From Tenrec ecaudatus (lineage: Eukaryota; Chordata; Mammalia; Afrosoricida; Tenrecidae), in the NCBI RefSeq assembly GCF_050624435.1, contig NC_134540.1, forward strand, positions 25,110,001 to 25,174,000: 64,000 nt of DNA. Reading direction: 5' to 3'. The notes under the pieces are model-generated. The model did not search any database. It was not told the origin of the DNA and worked only from the letters and a program-made list of their open reading frames with translations. The translations under genes were made by a program, and so were the position numbers. Below are positions 32,695-44,483 of this stretch, piece after piece. Each line of letters begins with the position of its first letter. The stretch's first letter is position 1.

Positions 32695-35010
32695 ACCCTG
32701 ATTTAATAACATTTCCCTTCAAATTCAACTGAAAAGTAGGAGGGGGGTACGTGTGAGGCTAGAACCAAAGCTAAATGATGTGGAAGGATAATAAATAAAA
32801 CCAGAGACAAGGAAGGAAGAACGAGTAAACATTGCAAGCAGGTCAACCCGCTCATGTAACTGCTGCCAATGTCAGTACAGTGAACAGACATCGCACCAAG
32901 GCGCGATTTCCTTCACCCTTGTCTATAGAATTGAGTTTTAAGCAAATTCACTCTAAAAGGTATGTCTAACGTGTGCACATAAGCTCAGACATTTTATTGT
33001 ATTATCTAATGAAAATGTTTTCTTATTTATATATCTTTTAAGCTCAATTAAATTGTGTTTTAAACGACCCTGTTAGATAAACAAAGAATAATAGAAAGCT
33101 TTCTCTCTTACTTCACATAGGCACAGTGATTAGAGAGGGCCACTCTCAGACAGGCATTGCATTCCGGCAAAGATTTATGGCACGGGGCAGTTCTCCTGTG
33201 CCCACGGACTCACTCGCATCAGCCTCCATTCCTGGCAGTGACTTTGGGTGCTCAGTTACTCTTGATTGGAAGCATAATATGAAGTTATACTGCTCAAAAT
33301 ATATATCTACATCTTTATAAAATTGTGCCAGCTCATTGACCGTGTTCCAGAATTGAAAGTATTCATTTTTTGTGGAGCTGTTTCCTCAGTGATAACCTCT
33401 TAAGGTTTGAGATCTCTGTTTTGCCTTTATAAATTATTTTCTCGATGAACAGACTCCTCCCTTTAAATAACGAAACATTTTACAGTATTTAGTATGATGC
33501 CCAGGGTGCTTTAAAAAACAAAAACAACCCAACAATAATATCACCGTCTTTTCATTGGGCAAAGAGGTGTGAAGAGTTTGGAGCACGGATCATCCCATAT
33601 TGAAAGAGCAGCAGAGTTCAACATCAGTGCAGTATGCAGTTCGTGACAGTATGAATCAGGACCATCATCCCACAGTAGCACTGTGTGCTGAAGCATGCCA
33701 TTACTGAAGGTGCCTGGGTGGGGGAAGCTGCTGTTGTTCTCTCTACCACAGTTACTTGTGAGGGAGCCCAATCCCTTCTGGCAGGATTGGCTGCTGTGGT
33801 GTGCTGGAAGGCAGCTCTCTCTAGTGGACATTTTGCTATAACCATGCTTAGTAAAGGCCTCAAGAGTGAGAGACGTTCATGAGCTTACTGAGTATAGATT
33901 AATTGATGTGGTAGATGAAAATCAAATAGATATAAGGCCTATATTTGAAAGATATTGTTATTATCTTATATAATGCATTTATTTCAGAATGGCGATATTC
34001 AAAATCCAATGCTGTCTGTACTTTTCCCTGAATGGAGCAAGTCACTTAAGGTTGAGTGCTGTCATCTACCAAATTAGTTATTTATGGAAGCAATTAACAA
34101 GCAGAGATAAGAGGGATAATTTAGTTCATTTATGGAAGTAGACAGAAGAGATAAGAGAAATATTGAGTTTGTGGAAGCTGCAATAAAAATATCAGCAAGG
34201 AAAGCCCAAGTGTAAACTTCTGAAAATCGGACAATGAATTGTTGAGAATTATTTAATCACAGGAGAATCTGCCTGCCACAGAATTTCATAAGTAATCATC
34301 TTGGGGAGAGAGATGCCTCTCATTACTCACTTTCCATTTTTATAAAAGGTTCATCCACTTGTGCAGTGATGCATTTACAGGTTTACACCCTCTTTGACAA
34401 AGAGAGAGAGAGAAAAGAGAGAAAGGCATTTTGCATTTAAATTGCCCTTTCTCTTCCTTGAGCATCTCTTAGTATGAGACTTAAAACAATCATAAGAAAT
34501 AACATTGGAATAATATTGAACATATTTAGAAACACGTTTTTATGTTCTAATTTCTTAAAGTTAAATTCACTATATTGTTTACTTTTGTTTCCATAAAGTT
34601 ATAAGGAACTGGCTATAAGGATAAAAACAACCTCTCTTACTTACATTTGAACCAAACTGTTGTCGTGTGGTGTATTGTCTTTGGGAACCGAGTCAGCTAG
34701 GGAGAAGGTCAATGGGGCATCCTGTCTGTGTCCATTCTGAATTTTCATTTTCTCTTATTCAAGACCTGAGGAGCCATAAAATGGCAGACAATAAAAGCAG
34801 CAGTATTCTATGTGTGGCCCACAACACCCTGCTACATGCCTCCATTGTTGTAGTACCTCATCCTCTGTTCCGTGGGTACACAAGAAAGTCCTCATCCACT
34901 TTTGTCCCCATGGGATTCTCAATGGAAGAGGGGAGGAGGCCCTAGGTGGATTTACTTTTGGGGGCCAGGGAGCTCATCAGCCTATCGGGTTATCAAATAG
35001 TGTTCAAATA
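32695..35010. other. Intergenic DNA, no gene or repeat family recognised
   Basis: Mostly AT-rich. The frames at 33.5-33.9 and 34.7-35.0 kb lack family features. A short (GA)n run lies at 34400-34412. Confidence 0.5.
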
Positions 35011-35011
35011 G

Positions 35012-35088
35012 TAAACTAGATATATACAGTCTCTCTCTACAGATCGACTGTAAATAGACATACACAGTCTCTCTCTATAGATTGACTG
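35012..35088. repeat. 38-39-bp imperfect tandem duplication
   Basis: Two units, 35012-35050 and 35051-35088, share ACAGTCTCTCTCTA and GACTG with about seven differences. Confidence 0.85.
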
Positions 35089-35545
35089 TCATCGAGTCAT
35101 TTTCCACTGAGTCATTTTTTATTTCAGAAAGTTTAAGATTGTTCAATAGTTTTTTGATATGATGTTTCCTAACTACACTTACATGGCTCCCCAACATTTA
35201 AAAGAAGTTATTCAACCATAAATATAACATTTAATCCTACTTATAACTAAAATCATACATTTTGTAGTTCATAGATTTTATAACCTATATTTTCCAAAGT
35301 TATCTCATTCAATGGTATATCTGCTTCCCTTAGAAACGGACGATATCATCTTGATTTCTCAGATCTGTGGCATTGTGATTTAGAGATATTAGAGTTCCTT
35401 ATCAGAAATTTCCATTATGTATTATCAAATATGCCTTATTATAGGAGGTAAAAGAAGACATTGAATTATTTCGGCATTGTATGGATACAGTTATCCCATA
35501 TGGGTACAGGACCTTGTCACAAGCAGTGGATAGCAGCATGTTGTT

Positions 35546-35922
35546 TGTTATGAACTGAGTTGTGTTCCCCCAAAATATGTGTTGCCAATCCTAACCTCTA
35601 GGTGTGTGGTTATGGTTTAATTTGGGACTGGATTATCTGTGGTGTGTTAATGAGGCTCACACAGTGTCGGGTGGTGTAACTGGAGTGAGATATAAAAGAG
35701 AGGAAACAAATAAACAGAGAGAGAGCGAGGCTAAGGTAGATGCCTACATATGGAGATCAACAATGACTGAGAAGCAGAAGTCAATGCAAAGAGAGAGTAT
35801 TTTATTTGAGCGGGCAATCTCACTTCAGACCTCTATCCTCCTAAACTGAGAAGAAAACATGTCTGTTTGTTAAGGCCATTTATTTTTGGTTTCTGTTCTA
35901 CCGGCACTAGAACACAAAGACA
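35546..35922 (+). mobile_element. MaLR (MLT1-like) solo LTR, sense
   Basis: Begins TGTTATGAACTGAGTTGTG, with the family block TTCCCCCAAAATATGTG. It ends GTTTGTTAAGGCCATTTA...GGTTTCTGTTC...AAGACA, the MaLR 3' layout. About 377 bp. No target duplication was clear. Confidence 0.75.
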
Positions 35923-35929
35923 AAATTAT

Positions 35930-36950
35930 ACGAGATCATATGGATTGAACAGTGCCAAATGTTACAGATATATCTCAGTTTAGATCATTGTAATAGGATT
36001 TATTTTTTAAAAACCATCTAACAAAGGTACTTAAGCATTGTTTTAAATAATGTCAATGTAAAATTTCATCTGACATAAAAATATTCTATAGTGTTTCTTT
36101 TTCACATATTTTAAAAAGTCACCTATTTCTGATAGCATTACCAGACATAATTGAGAGAAAAAGAAGATGCTTTAAATAGCTTTCAAGACTATGAAATGAT
36201 CAGCTGAATAACTTTGTTTTGGCTCTTAGTGACATTGTCCCTTTAAAGGCCAATCGCACATAATCAGCTATTCGCTGACCATTCAAATAGAAATCTAAGG
36301 ACATTTTCAGTTGAATAGCTGCCTTGCAAAGTGAAATGGGGTGTATCAACAGAAATAACCCTTTTCATTTTACCTAATCCAAGGAAATAAAAGCTTTAGC
36401 TAATAATAACCCATCCTAACATTAGAAATATAACTCTAGGAACAGAGAAATCTGAAATAGCTGACCACATACCATTCATCATGGATGTCAAAGAGTCATC
36501 CGTTCAAGAATAGAACTGAGTCCACAAACGGGCAGATATAAAAGTAGTTTATTTTCAATCTTCAATCTTGTTCTCCCTCCCACCCTCCTCCTTTAAAATT
36601 TTAGCATTATTATTAGAGTCAGAAATACCAAGCTCCTCAAATATATACTTAACTTCTTCCATGATCCTTAAAATAACACTTACTGATACATATTACAGAC
36701 AAAAAATTCAGTTAAATCTAGCTGAATTAAAATATATTCATCTGCACTATATAAACACAAAAATATGTTAAAGACTATCACATAAGTTTTCAATGTGTCT
36801 GTAGTATTAATGTCATCCATGAGTGTAAGTTAAAACATGATTGCTATAAAATCATAGAAACAGTTATTCAACAAAAACACTAAAATATGATGGAATCTGT
36901 TTAGGTCTATACCACTTATGAAGATGGAGTTTTCATTGCTAACCCGTCCT
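35930..36950. other. AT-rich intergenic DNA
   Basis: 36220-36410 retains CpGs and has balanced motifs (GGCCAATCGCACATAATC) that could be conserved. Otherwise nothing recognised. Confidence 0.4.
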
Positions 36951-37191
36951 TAGAGCCACGGATGACGAAATTGTATCTCATTTGCTTGGATCAGGCAAAC
37001 CTTAGTCCTTAAAATAAGACCGTTGCTCTTCAGTACTCCTATGAGGTCTTGTGCATCAGATTTTCAGGAGCATTGATTGTGGATTCAAATAAGACAAAAT
37101 CCTCAACAATTTCAACCTTTTCTACATTCATCATGATGTTACCTATAGGTCCAGTTGAGAGGATTTGGGTCATCCTTAAATCGAGTCGTTG

Positions 37192-37228
37192 CGTTAGGTA
37201 GGTTTCTCTAGAGAAACAAAAACAGAAT

Positions 37229-37315
<87 letters not shown>

Positions 37316-37896
37316 GTTTATACAGCGAGAAGGAATACAACAGCTAATTAGTCCACACAGTAGTACAAAGGCTCAGTTAAACTCACTTTTGTGCAACACT
37401 TACTATCCTGAAAGTCCTTCAAATCACATGGGCTGCTGATCCAAGGTCAAGGAAGCAGACAGTGGAGTCTTCCCTCAGGCAAGAGGCTGCCTGCTGGCAG
37501 CAGACAGCCGGGTGGGTCAGCAATAGTCAGTAATAAGGGATCTTAGTGAAATAGCTCCCCCCACCACCACACTCCCCATGGGAACTTGAACTCAAATGAT
37601 GCACAGTGGCAGGATCAACCAGCCTCAAGCTCAAGCGATATGTGCCAGCAGGAAAATTAAGCAGATCTTGAAGTAGCCTCCAGCTCTAGTGACAGGATCC
37701 ATGGATTGGCTTGGCCCACAGGCAGTGCAGCACATGGTTGAGGCAAAGAACTAGCTCAAGCAGCAGCACGCTGCTCCGAACACCAGGAGGAAGAGAAAAC
37801 CTTCTATCTCTTTGCTCACCCATCAAGCTGCGACCTGATTAAATTCCACCCACATGTTCCTATTGCCATAGTCGGCACAATAAAGCTAATTCTCAC
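37192..37896 (-). mobile_element. ERVL/MLT2-like LTR, antisense, GATA-rich
   Basis: The plus strand starts TTAGGTAGGTTTCTCTAGAG, a terminus like other ERVL LTRs, and ends GGCACAATAAAGCTAATTCTC. It is flanked by CGTTG (37187-37191) and CATTG (37897-37901), a 5-bp duplication with one mismatch inside an RTE copy. It differs from the 520-bp family in its middle and holds an (ATAG)n block. Confidence 0.65.
37231..37314. repeat. (GATA)n microsatellite, about 21 units
   Basis: A pure GATA array inside the LTR near its terminus, the usual position of TATC-type repeats in MLT2-like LTRs. Confidence 0.97.
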
Positions 37897-38792
37897 CATT
37901 GTAACCACGCTGATGGCTACAATCTTTTATCTTCATCAGGGAACACTTCAATTCCTCCTCACCTTCAGCAAGCAAGTTTGAGTCATTTGTATACCACCAG
38001 CTGTTAATCCATATTCTTCCAATCCTGATCCCACACTCTTTTTCATATAATCTAGCTTCTTGGATGATATGCTCAGCATATATATTGAACAAGTATAGTG
38101 AAATGACACAACCCTCATGCACACATTTCCTGATTTTAAACCAATCAGTATGTACTTGCTCTATTTACACAACTGCCTCTTCAACCCTGTCTGAGTTCCG
38201 AATGAGCGTGATGAAGTGTTCAAGAATATTCATTCTTCTCAAGGTAATCCACAGTTCATTATGGTCCACACGGTCTAATGCCTTTGCATCTTCAATGAAA
38301 CACAAGTAAACATCTTTATGATATTACCTTCTTTGAGCCAAGATCCATCTGACATCGGCACTGATATCCCTTGTTCTACATTCTCTACTGAAACTGGCTG
38401 CATATCTGGAAGTGCCCTGTCAGTGTGCTGCTAAAATTATTGTTGGATGATCTTGCATAAATTTTTAACTGTATGCTATATCAATGACATTGTTCTATAC
38501 TTTGAGCATTCTGTTAGATCGCTTTTATTTGAAATGGGCATACATAGGGATTTCTTCCAGACATTTGTCCAGGCAGCTGTCTTTCAGATTTCTCGGCATG
38601 GAAGAGTGAGTGCATCCACCCAGTGCTTCATGAGCTTGTTGGAACATTTCAATAAATATTATTCCATCAATTCCTGGAACCTTCTTTTTGGCTAATGCCT
38701 TCAGTGCATCTTGAACTTTTTCCTTCAGCACTATTGGTTCTTGCTCATATGCCACCTCCTGAAAGATTGGACTGTCAATCACTTTTATGTCA

Positions 38793-38985
38793 GTTTGTCA
38801 TACTGTTCTGCCTTGTGTGTTACTGTGATGCTGGAAACTGTGTCCGTGGTATTTCAAATGCCAGCAGGGTCACTCGAAGTGAACAGGTTTTAGCGAGCTT
38901 CCATAGCAAGGACAGGAAAGGAGGTCTCGGCTTCCCACTTCAGAAAGAGGCTGCTGAAAGCCTTATGCCTAGCTTGCAATAGTTC
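38793..38985 (+). mobile_element. RTE 5' head, inverted relative to the adjoining RTE copy
   Basis: CAGTTTGTCATACTGTTCTG, GTGATGCTGGAAACTGTG and ATTTCAAATGCCAGCAGGGTC match the RTE 5' end, on the plus strand, immediately beyond the antisense RT segment. The junction lies at the first bases of the head. Confidence 0.8.
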
Positions 38986-39400
38986 ATAGAATTTATAAAT
39001 GCGACCATCTAGTCCTAGAGTTTTCTTTGGGAGAAGTATTTGATGGTCTACTACACTTAGTTAGTGATTCAATCATTAGTTAGAGCTTTCTCTGTTATGT
39101 GACATTTCATTTTATTTTTCAATTGCTGCTTTTAGGAGTTTCTTTTGACCATTGATTTTTCCAGCTCAGGTATGATGTGCTAACTACGCTGTTCTTTATA
39201 CTTAATATACTAGTGGTTTGCTGAGCTTCAGTCATCTATAATTTCATAAAATGTAGCATAATTTGGGCCATTGTTTCATCTCTAATTCTTTGCTCTTATC
39301 TTTCCATTTTAATGCTAGATGTTGTTCCCATGAGGGTCTTTCATTTTCTTCTCAATATAGTTTTTTTCCCCCTCTATGTGTGGCCTCAATATTGTCTGCT
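38986..39400 (-). mobile_element. L1 ORF2 remnant, antisense
   Basis: ACCATCTAGTCCTAGAG and TTTTCTTTGGGAG fit the antisense L1 reverse transcriptase region. The rest is decayed. Confidence 0.4.
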
Positions 39401-39404
39401 TATC

Positions 39405-40195
39405 TCTAGGTTCTACTATCCAGGGCAATAGCTACACAGAACTCGCAAACAAAACTCACGATGAAAGGGTTTATTAAGGAATTTAACAAGTTCTAATATC
39501 AGGGAGATATATTCAGGGTTGAGTTCTTTATTGGGACATCTTAGAAAGTTCTTTCAGGTCTTTTAATAAATATCTACACGGGCACTCCCCTCCACTATAA
39601 GCCTCAACTGAAAGATATTCAGCTTAAGCTCCGTGGGTCAGCAAACCCAGCTCCCTGAATTAAGGGCCCAGAGACACCCTACTCCTGTTTTTAAGTCTCA
39701 GCCTAAAGGCATCTACTTGAGGTTACCAAGTCAAACTTCCTGAATCAAGTGCCAAGAGGTTCCTTACTGGAGTAAGCGTCAGCCCACAAGTATTCAGCTC
39801 CAATCCCAGGGATCATTTAGCAAACTTCCCCAAGTAAATGCCTAGTCACCCCAATCTGCAAGCCAGCCTCATGTGCAAAAGCACTCGATTTACTCACTTC
39901 GATGTTTCTAGTCGGCTTCTGGATCCGGAGTTTCACTGCACAGGGATCTCAAGCCCAAGGACATGCTTCCTCCCTAGCTCTTGCTAATGAGATCTCTTCT
40001 CCTCCTCTCTGCTCATTTTATTCACAGCAGGATGGCACTCCAGGGAACCCCTTCACAATTACTCACAGGTGAATTCCCATTGGTATCTTTCCCTCATTTC
40101 TAACAGACCTGCAGGACAAGGTCATATGGTGGACATGAGACCCTCGAGCTAGAAGAGCCACGTGAAATAATTCACCCCCAGCACTCTGTTAGTTT
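39405..40195 (-). mobile_element. LTR-like element, antisense, unclassified
   Basis: The minus strand shows a polyadenylation signal context (CCTTAATAAACCCTTTCATC) followed by about 60 bp, like an R-U5 region. The body has three diverged tandem units of 81-94 bp (39601-39856). No coding retroviral sequence adjoins it. The ends and class are uncertain. Confidence 0.45.
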
Positions 40196-40199
40196 AGAT

Positions 40200-42330
40200 C
40201 ATTTCTTTTTATATATCTTTAAAAAAATTGATGCAACAGGTTGAATTTTAATTTTTAACTTTGAATTTCCCTGTTTCTAATGTTTTCATTTTAAGCTGAT
40301 AATTTTCTAAATTATATTCATTGTTATCAAGTTATTACTTTGATAGGCAGATCATTTGAAGTCCTTTTCCATAAATTTCAGTGACTGAGTCTTCCTAGGA
40401 TTTTTTCCTACTTCTTAATTTTTGCTGTTGAAATAGGCACACATTTGTGGCTTTTCTTCAAGTATTCGAAACTTTTTGTTATACTTTGGAAATAGTGATA
40501 AGACATTGTAGATAATCTGACTTTTAAAATTTTTCTATCACATATTTGCATTTTTGTAAAAGAAGGAACTTGAGTGGACTAGCACTGCTTATGTAACCAC
40601 CCATTTCAGTTTTCCATCCATCCCACTTTATAGATATATTTGACATTTTATTTCAGTCTTTAGTCAAGAGAATTCTTGACTATGCTATTTTGAATTCAGC
40701 TCTGCCTCTCCTTTTGACTTACCTGACTGCAAAACTCTGCTTTGAAAAATTAATTGACCTTTCAGTGGATGAATTGATACAAATGGAAACATTTTAATAG
40801 TTTCTAAATCATGGAAATAATCATATAATCTAAACTACATTTCAAACTAGCTTGAGAGGATTACAGACACCTTTGTCACTGAAAAATGTGTTAAACCATC
40901 ATCATAGAAAACACATTTTGAGTAATAAGGCATGGTGATATAAAGAAATATGCAATAAAACTATTGGGCCTATATTAATTTTCTTAGTAGAAACTGTCTT
41001 TGGTTCTACAAGTGTTGCAATTTGAACTTTTATATAAACTGTCTTTGTAATAGTTACTTAAAAATATATAGTTTTGCAACTGTCACTGTAGTCAAATGAA
41101 AACTAAGCTATAAAACGTGTGTAAGTTAACATAAAATTAAAATGGTGCTCATAATTACTATCCTGAAGTAGCTGTGGAAGTCATGAAACTAAAAATTACA
41201 AAACAAGTAGCAAACCTGATTCTATGATATTTAAATTATAGCATTCAAGTCTAAAAAGGGATCCCTGATTATTGAGCCCTTTTTTAAAAGTTTATTTGTA
41301 TTTTATTTTAGTTGCTTCTCATTTTCACTCATTTTTAGACAATGAACACAGCCATACATCTACTTTATATATATGAATTTATATCTTATTTAAAATAGAT
41401 ATGTAGTTGTGTTGGATATCTAAAAGTGATATTCTTTTATTTATACTTTTATGAATCACAGACATTATTTGTCTAAATTATTCTTGGGGGTTTCTTTGTG
41501 TGGAAAGATACCCTAAACTGTAGAATTAATTAACTGTACATCAAACACTAAAAAGTGTAAAGCAGGCAAAACTTTCCTAAGCTTTTAAAACCCTAGAGGA
41601 AGGGTAGTAAATACAAGTGAGCAGACAGGATTTCTCAGCGTGGGTACGTATTCTGAAAGCCTATGTAGGTTATAGAAATTCACTCACTTGTGTTTTCACT
41701 TTTCTGTGCTTACAATTTGATGTGGATTGCATGTGCAAGAGATGACAGCAATGACGAGGTGGAAACTATGAAAAAGTCTACCAAAATGAACTTCAGAAGT
41801 CCTATGATTTTCACAAGACTGAAGGGGGTTTCAAAATCTGTAAAAATTTATTTAAAAAAACAACAACAAAGCAGCACAAACAAACAGACCCAAAACACAT
41901 CACATTAATACCACATTCAGACAAAATGAATAGAGTTTCTATTTAAGAAAGACCCAGGGTAGCCAGTGTTGTTTTCAATCAGAGGTGGTAGTGTTTAGAG
42001 AAGAGTTTTAGCATTGAAGGCATTTGAAGAGTTAAGATCCTGAGTTCAGAGGTACATTCTAAGAAGGCAAGAGGGCAGCACATGAGAACAGGGCAGTGAC
42101 TCGAACAGACACACTGTGTATTATGGAGAATGTCTCCACTTTTGTCAACAGCTAATGCGAACACGCGTGTGACATTTGATGCATACCACAGAGATTTTTC
42201 TCTTAGACCACTGATATTGTTGCCCACTGGTTTCAAAGGTACTTTGGTTTTCTCTTTCTTTTGCTTGTGTCCATGTTTAAAGGCTTTACACTAGTAAGAT
42301 ATGTGTTACATAAACAAGAAACGAGGATGG
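40200..42330. other. AT-rich intergenic DNA
   Basis: Possibly old L1 in parts. No firm identification and no supported exon. Confidence 0.5.
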
Positions 42331-42335
42331 GGAAT

Positions 42336-42898
42336 TGTGGGAAACTAACACCTAGGGAAATATGACTAGGACTATATTCCCTAACTTGTAACAGAGGACA
42401 TCTAGAAAGCTTGTATTTCACAACATCAAGTCACCTCTTTGGTAAGTTAAAATCCAAGTATATTATCCTGTGCTATATATATTCCCACAGATTCTCCCCT
42501 AACAACCCTGCTGCCTTAAGGTGAGCACCTGGTCAATTCTATCTCCCTATAGCAGCAGGCATTCTTGTTATCTCCTCCAGCTATGGCACCCATCTCCGTC
42601 ATGCCTTTCCCCAATGCAGGCTTTAGGTTTCCTCACCTGTGAACTCAGGGACTTTACTATAGTTACCACCCACATAGTGATGTATGTAACTACTGCATAT
42701 GCATGTCTTATGGCTACCTTTAAGTATCCCAAGACACTAAAGACTTTCTCTCTTCTTCTCCCAACGCATGTGGGTCACCAAGAGGGGTTGAGGCATGCTA
42801 CCATGAAATGAGTCTGACTACTCTATTTTACTCTCTCGCCTATATTCTATGACTTTATTATGATCTTTATATATTACAGTTGTGCCTACGGGCCCCAT
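42336..42898 (+). repeat. Possible solitary LTR, weak
   Basis: TGTGGGAAACTAACACCTAG at the left and CCTACGGGCCCCA at the right could be LTR ends. Composition is more even than the flanks. No target duplication was found. Confidence 0.2.
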
Positions 42899-42899
42899 G

Positions 42900-44475
42900 G
42901 TTGTTAGAGGCTGGTTTACTCTGACAGGGAATAATATACTGGCCTGTTGTAAGAAATTTAGATATTAATTGCCGGTGATTAAATAACTGACCCATATGCT
43001 ATAAGTTAGTTATTGATATGACCAATGGAGCTAGCTGTCTGTACAAGTGGTTAGAGGTACGAAGCTTATTAGGATAATATAAGCAATATATCATGGAGCA
43101 AAGAAACAAACAAACAAAAAAATCCTTACTCAAACATAAAATTATTTGATCAAATAAGGTAAAGAATCACTTTAAACAGCCCTTGTGCCCCATATACGAG
43201 GATACTCTACAAAAACATTTTCCATTGTTCTCAATGTTGCTTTTTTAATGAAAAGATATATATATGATCTTAATATTATATATTATAATCATATATATTA
43301 TATTATATATTATATATAATCTTTTCAAAGCACACAAAAAGAAAATTGCATGTATAATAATTTTTCTAAGACAGAAAAAGAAATAAATAAGATTCCTCTG
43401 CTATTTAAATTCTCCAAATCCCCAAGAATTGGACTTTTCTCCAGTACTTGTTCACTGGTATGTATCAGGCTGGCAGTGAAAGGACACTCTAATTTCTGTA
43501 TAATACCCTGGGGAGTGACATTTGCGTGGAATGTCAAGTTCTGAGAACTTGCTGTTAATTACTCTGCTTTTCAGGATATTTTTAATTTAATATGAATTAG
43601 TGTAGTTGTGTCAGTATCTTCTTTTTTTATATGATACACTGTCTTTCCAACTTATTCTATCCTCTAGCTCCCATCAAGTTTCAAAGTGACCTTTTGGTTC
43701 ACTGACAGATCTAAGATTATATCAATTATGAATTGCAATGTATTATCAATCTGAATGTGACTCATCAAGCTGCTTTTCTGCTCTGATCAAATGCATTCTA
43801 AGAAGTTGTAATCCTGTATCTGAAAATATGATTTGCAGGGTTTTACTTTCCTATCATTGAATGCAAATATATTTCACTTCCACTAATATGAAAGGGAACT
43901 TTATGTGTATGTTCCAAGTGCAGAATAAATCTGAAAAAAGATGATTAGATAAAGATTTATTCTTAAAAATTGTTAAAGAGGATTAAAAGGTGAAGTGCGC
44001 TGAAAGAGTTTTAATGAACCATCCCAAATGATCATGACAGTTTGGGAGAGGCACCTTAAAACATTTTACCACTATTTTAGTTAGAGTTAATATGTTGTTT
44101 GGTGTTATCCCACTTCTCAAATTGGACACAAAATAATACTTATATTCATTACCCAGTGACTGAATTCTTAACCTCATTGGAGAGACTTCCAAGTTGAGTT
44201 TTATACATGTATTAGAATTTAGAGTATACCATATTAGAAACAAAAGTAAGTAGAGGTAAATGTTACAGAAGCATATTTTTTTTCTCAGGTTGTACAGAGT
44301 TGTGTTTTTTTTCTAACTTAATGGTTTTCCAAGTGTGACATGTTTGAGACCATTTTGTAGAAGATGCGAGACAGGAAGGACATGTTTGTGCCCATCCTGT
44401 TTGGTGTATGTGTCAAGGGATTGACAAGACATTTGAAGAACTGTTGCCCTAAAGAATTTTATTCAATATAAATTA
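42900..44475. other. AT-rich intergenic DNA
   Basis: Contains an AT-rich imperfect inverted repeat at 43250-43326. Otherwise nothing recognised. Confidence 0.5.
43250..43326. repeat. AT-rich inverted repeat
   Basis: GAAAAGATATATATAT (43250-43265) pairs with ATATATAATCTTTTC (43311-43325) around an (AT)-rich loop. It may be a palindromic AT-rich site or a worn small inverted-repeat element. Confidence 0.7.
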
Positions 44476-44483
44476 AAACAAAA

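Larger units (their letters stand above)
36955..38788 (-). mobile_element. RTE/BovB-type LINE, antisense, RT domain, split by LTR
   Basis: Antisense RTE from near its 3' part through the RT domain. The minus strand shows CVISLYLFNIYAEHIIQEA and, at the catalytic site, WWYTNDSNLLAE (YADD changed to YTND) near 37990. Upstream, LKALAKKKVPGIDGI (38.7 kb) is the RT N-terminal palm region. The copy is interrupted by a 705-bp LTR (37192-37896). The 5' coding part is missing. Confidence 0.85.

Noticed and set aside
34667..34945. 92-codon frame as an exon
   Set aside because: Overlapping frames are equally open. No splice or family evidence.
37231..37314. CRISPR-like or other array
   Set aside because: It is a plain GATA microsatellite with no spacers. 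No CRISPR array exists in the window.
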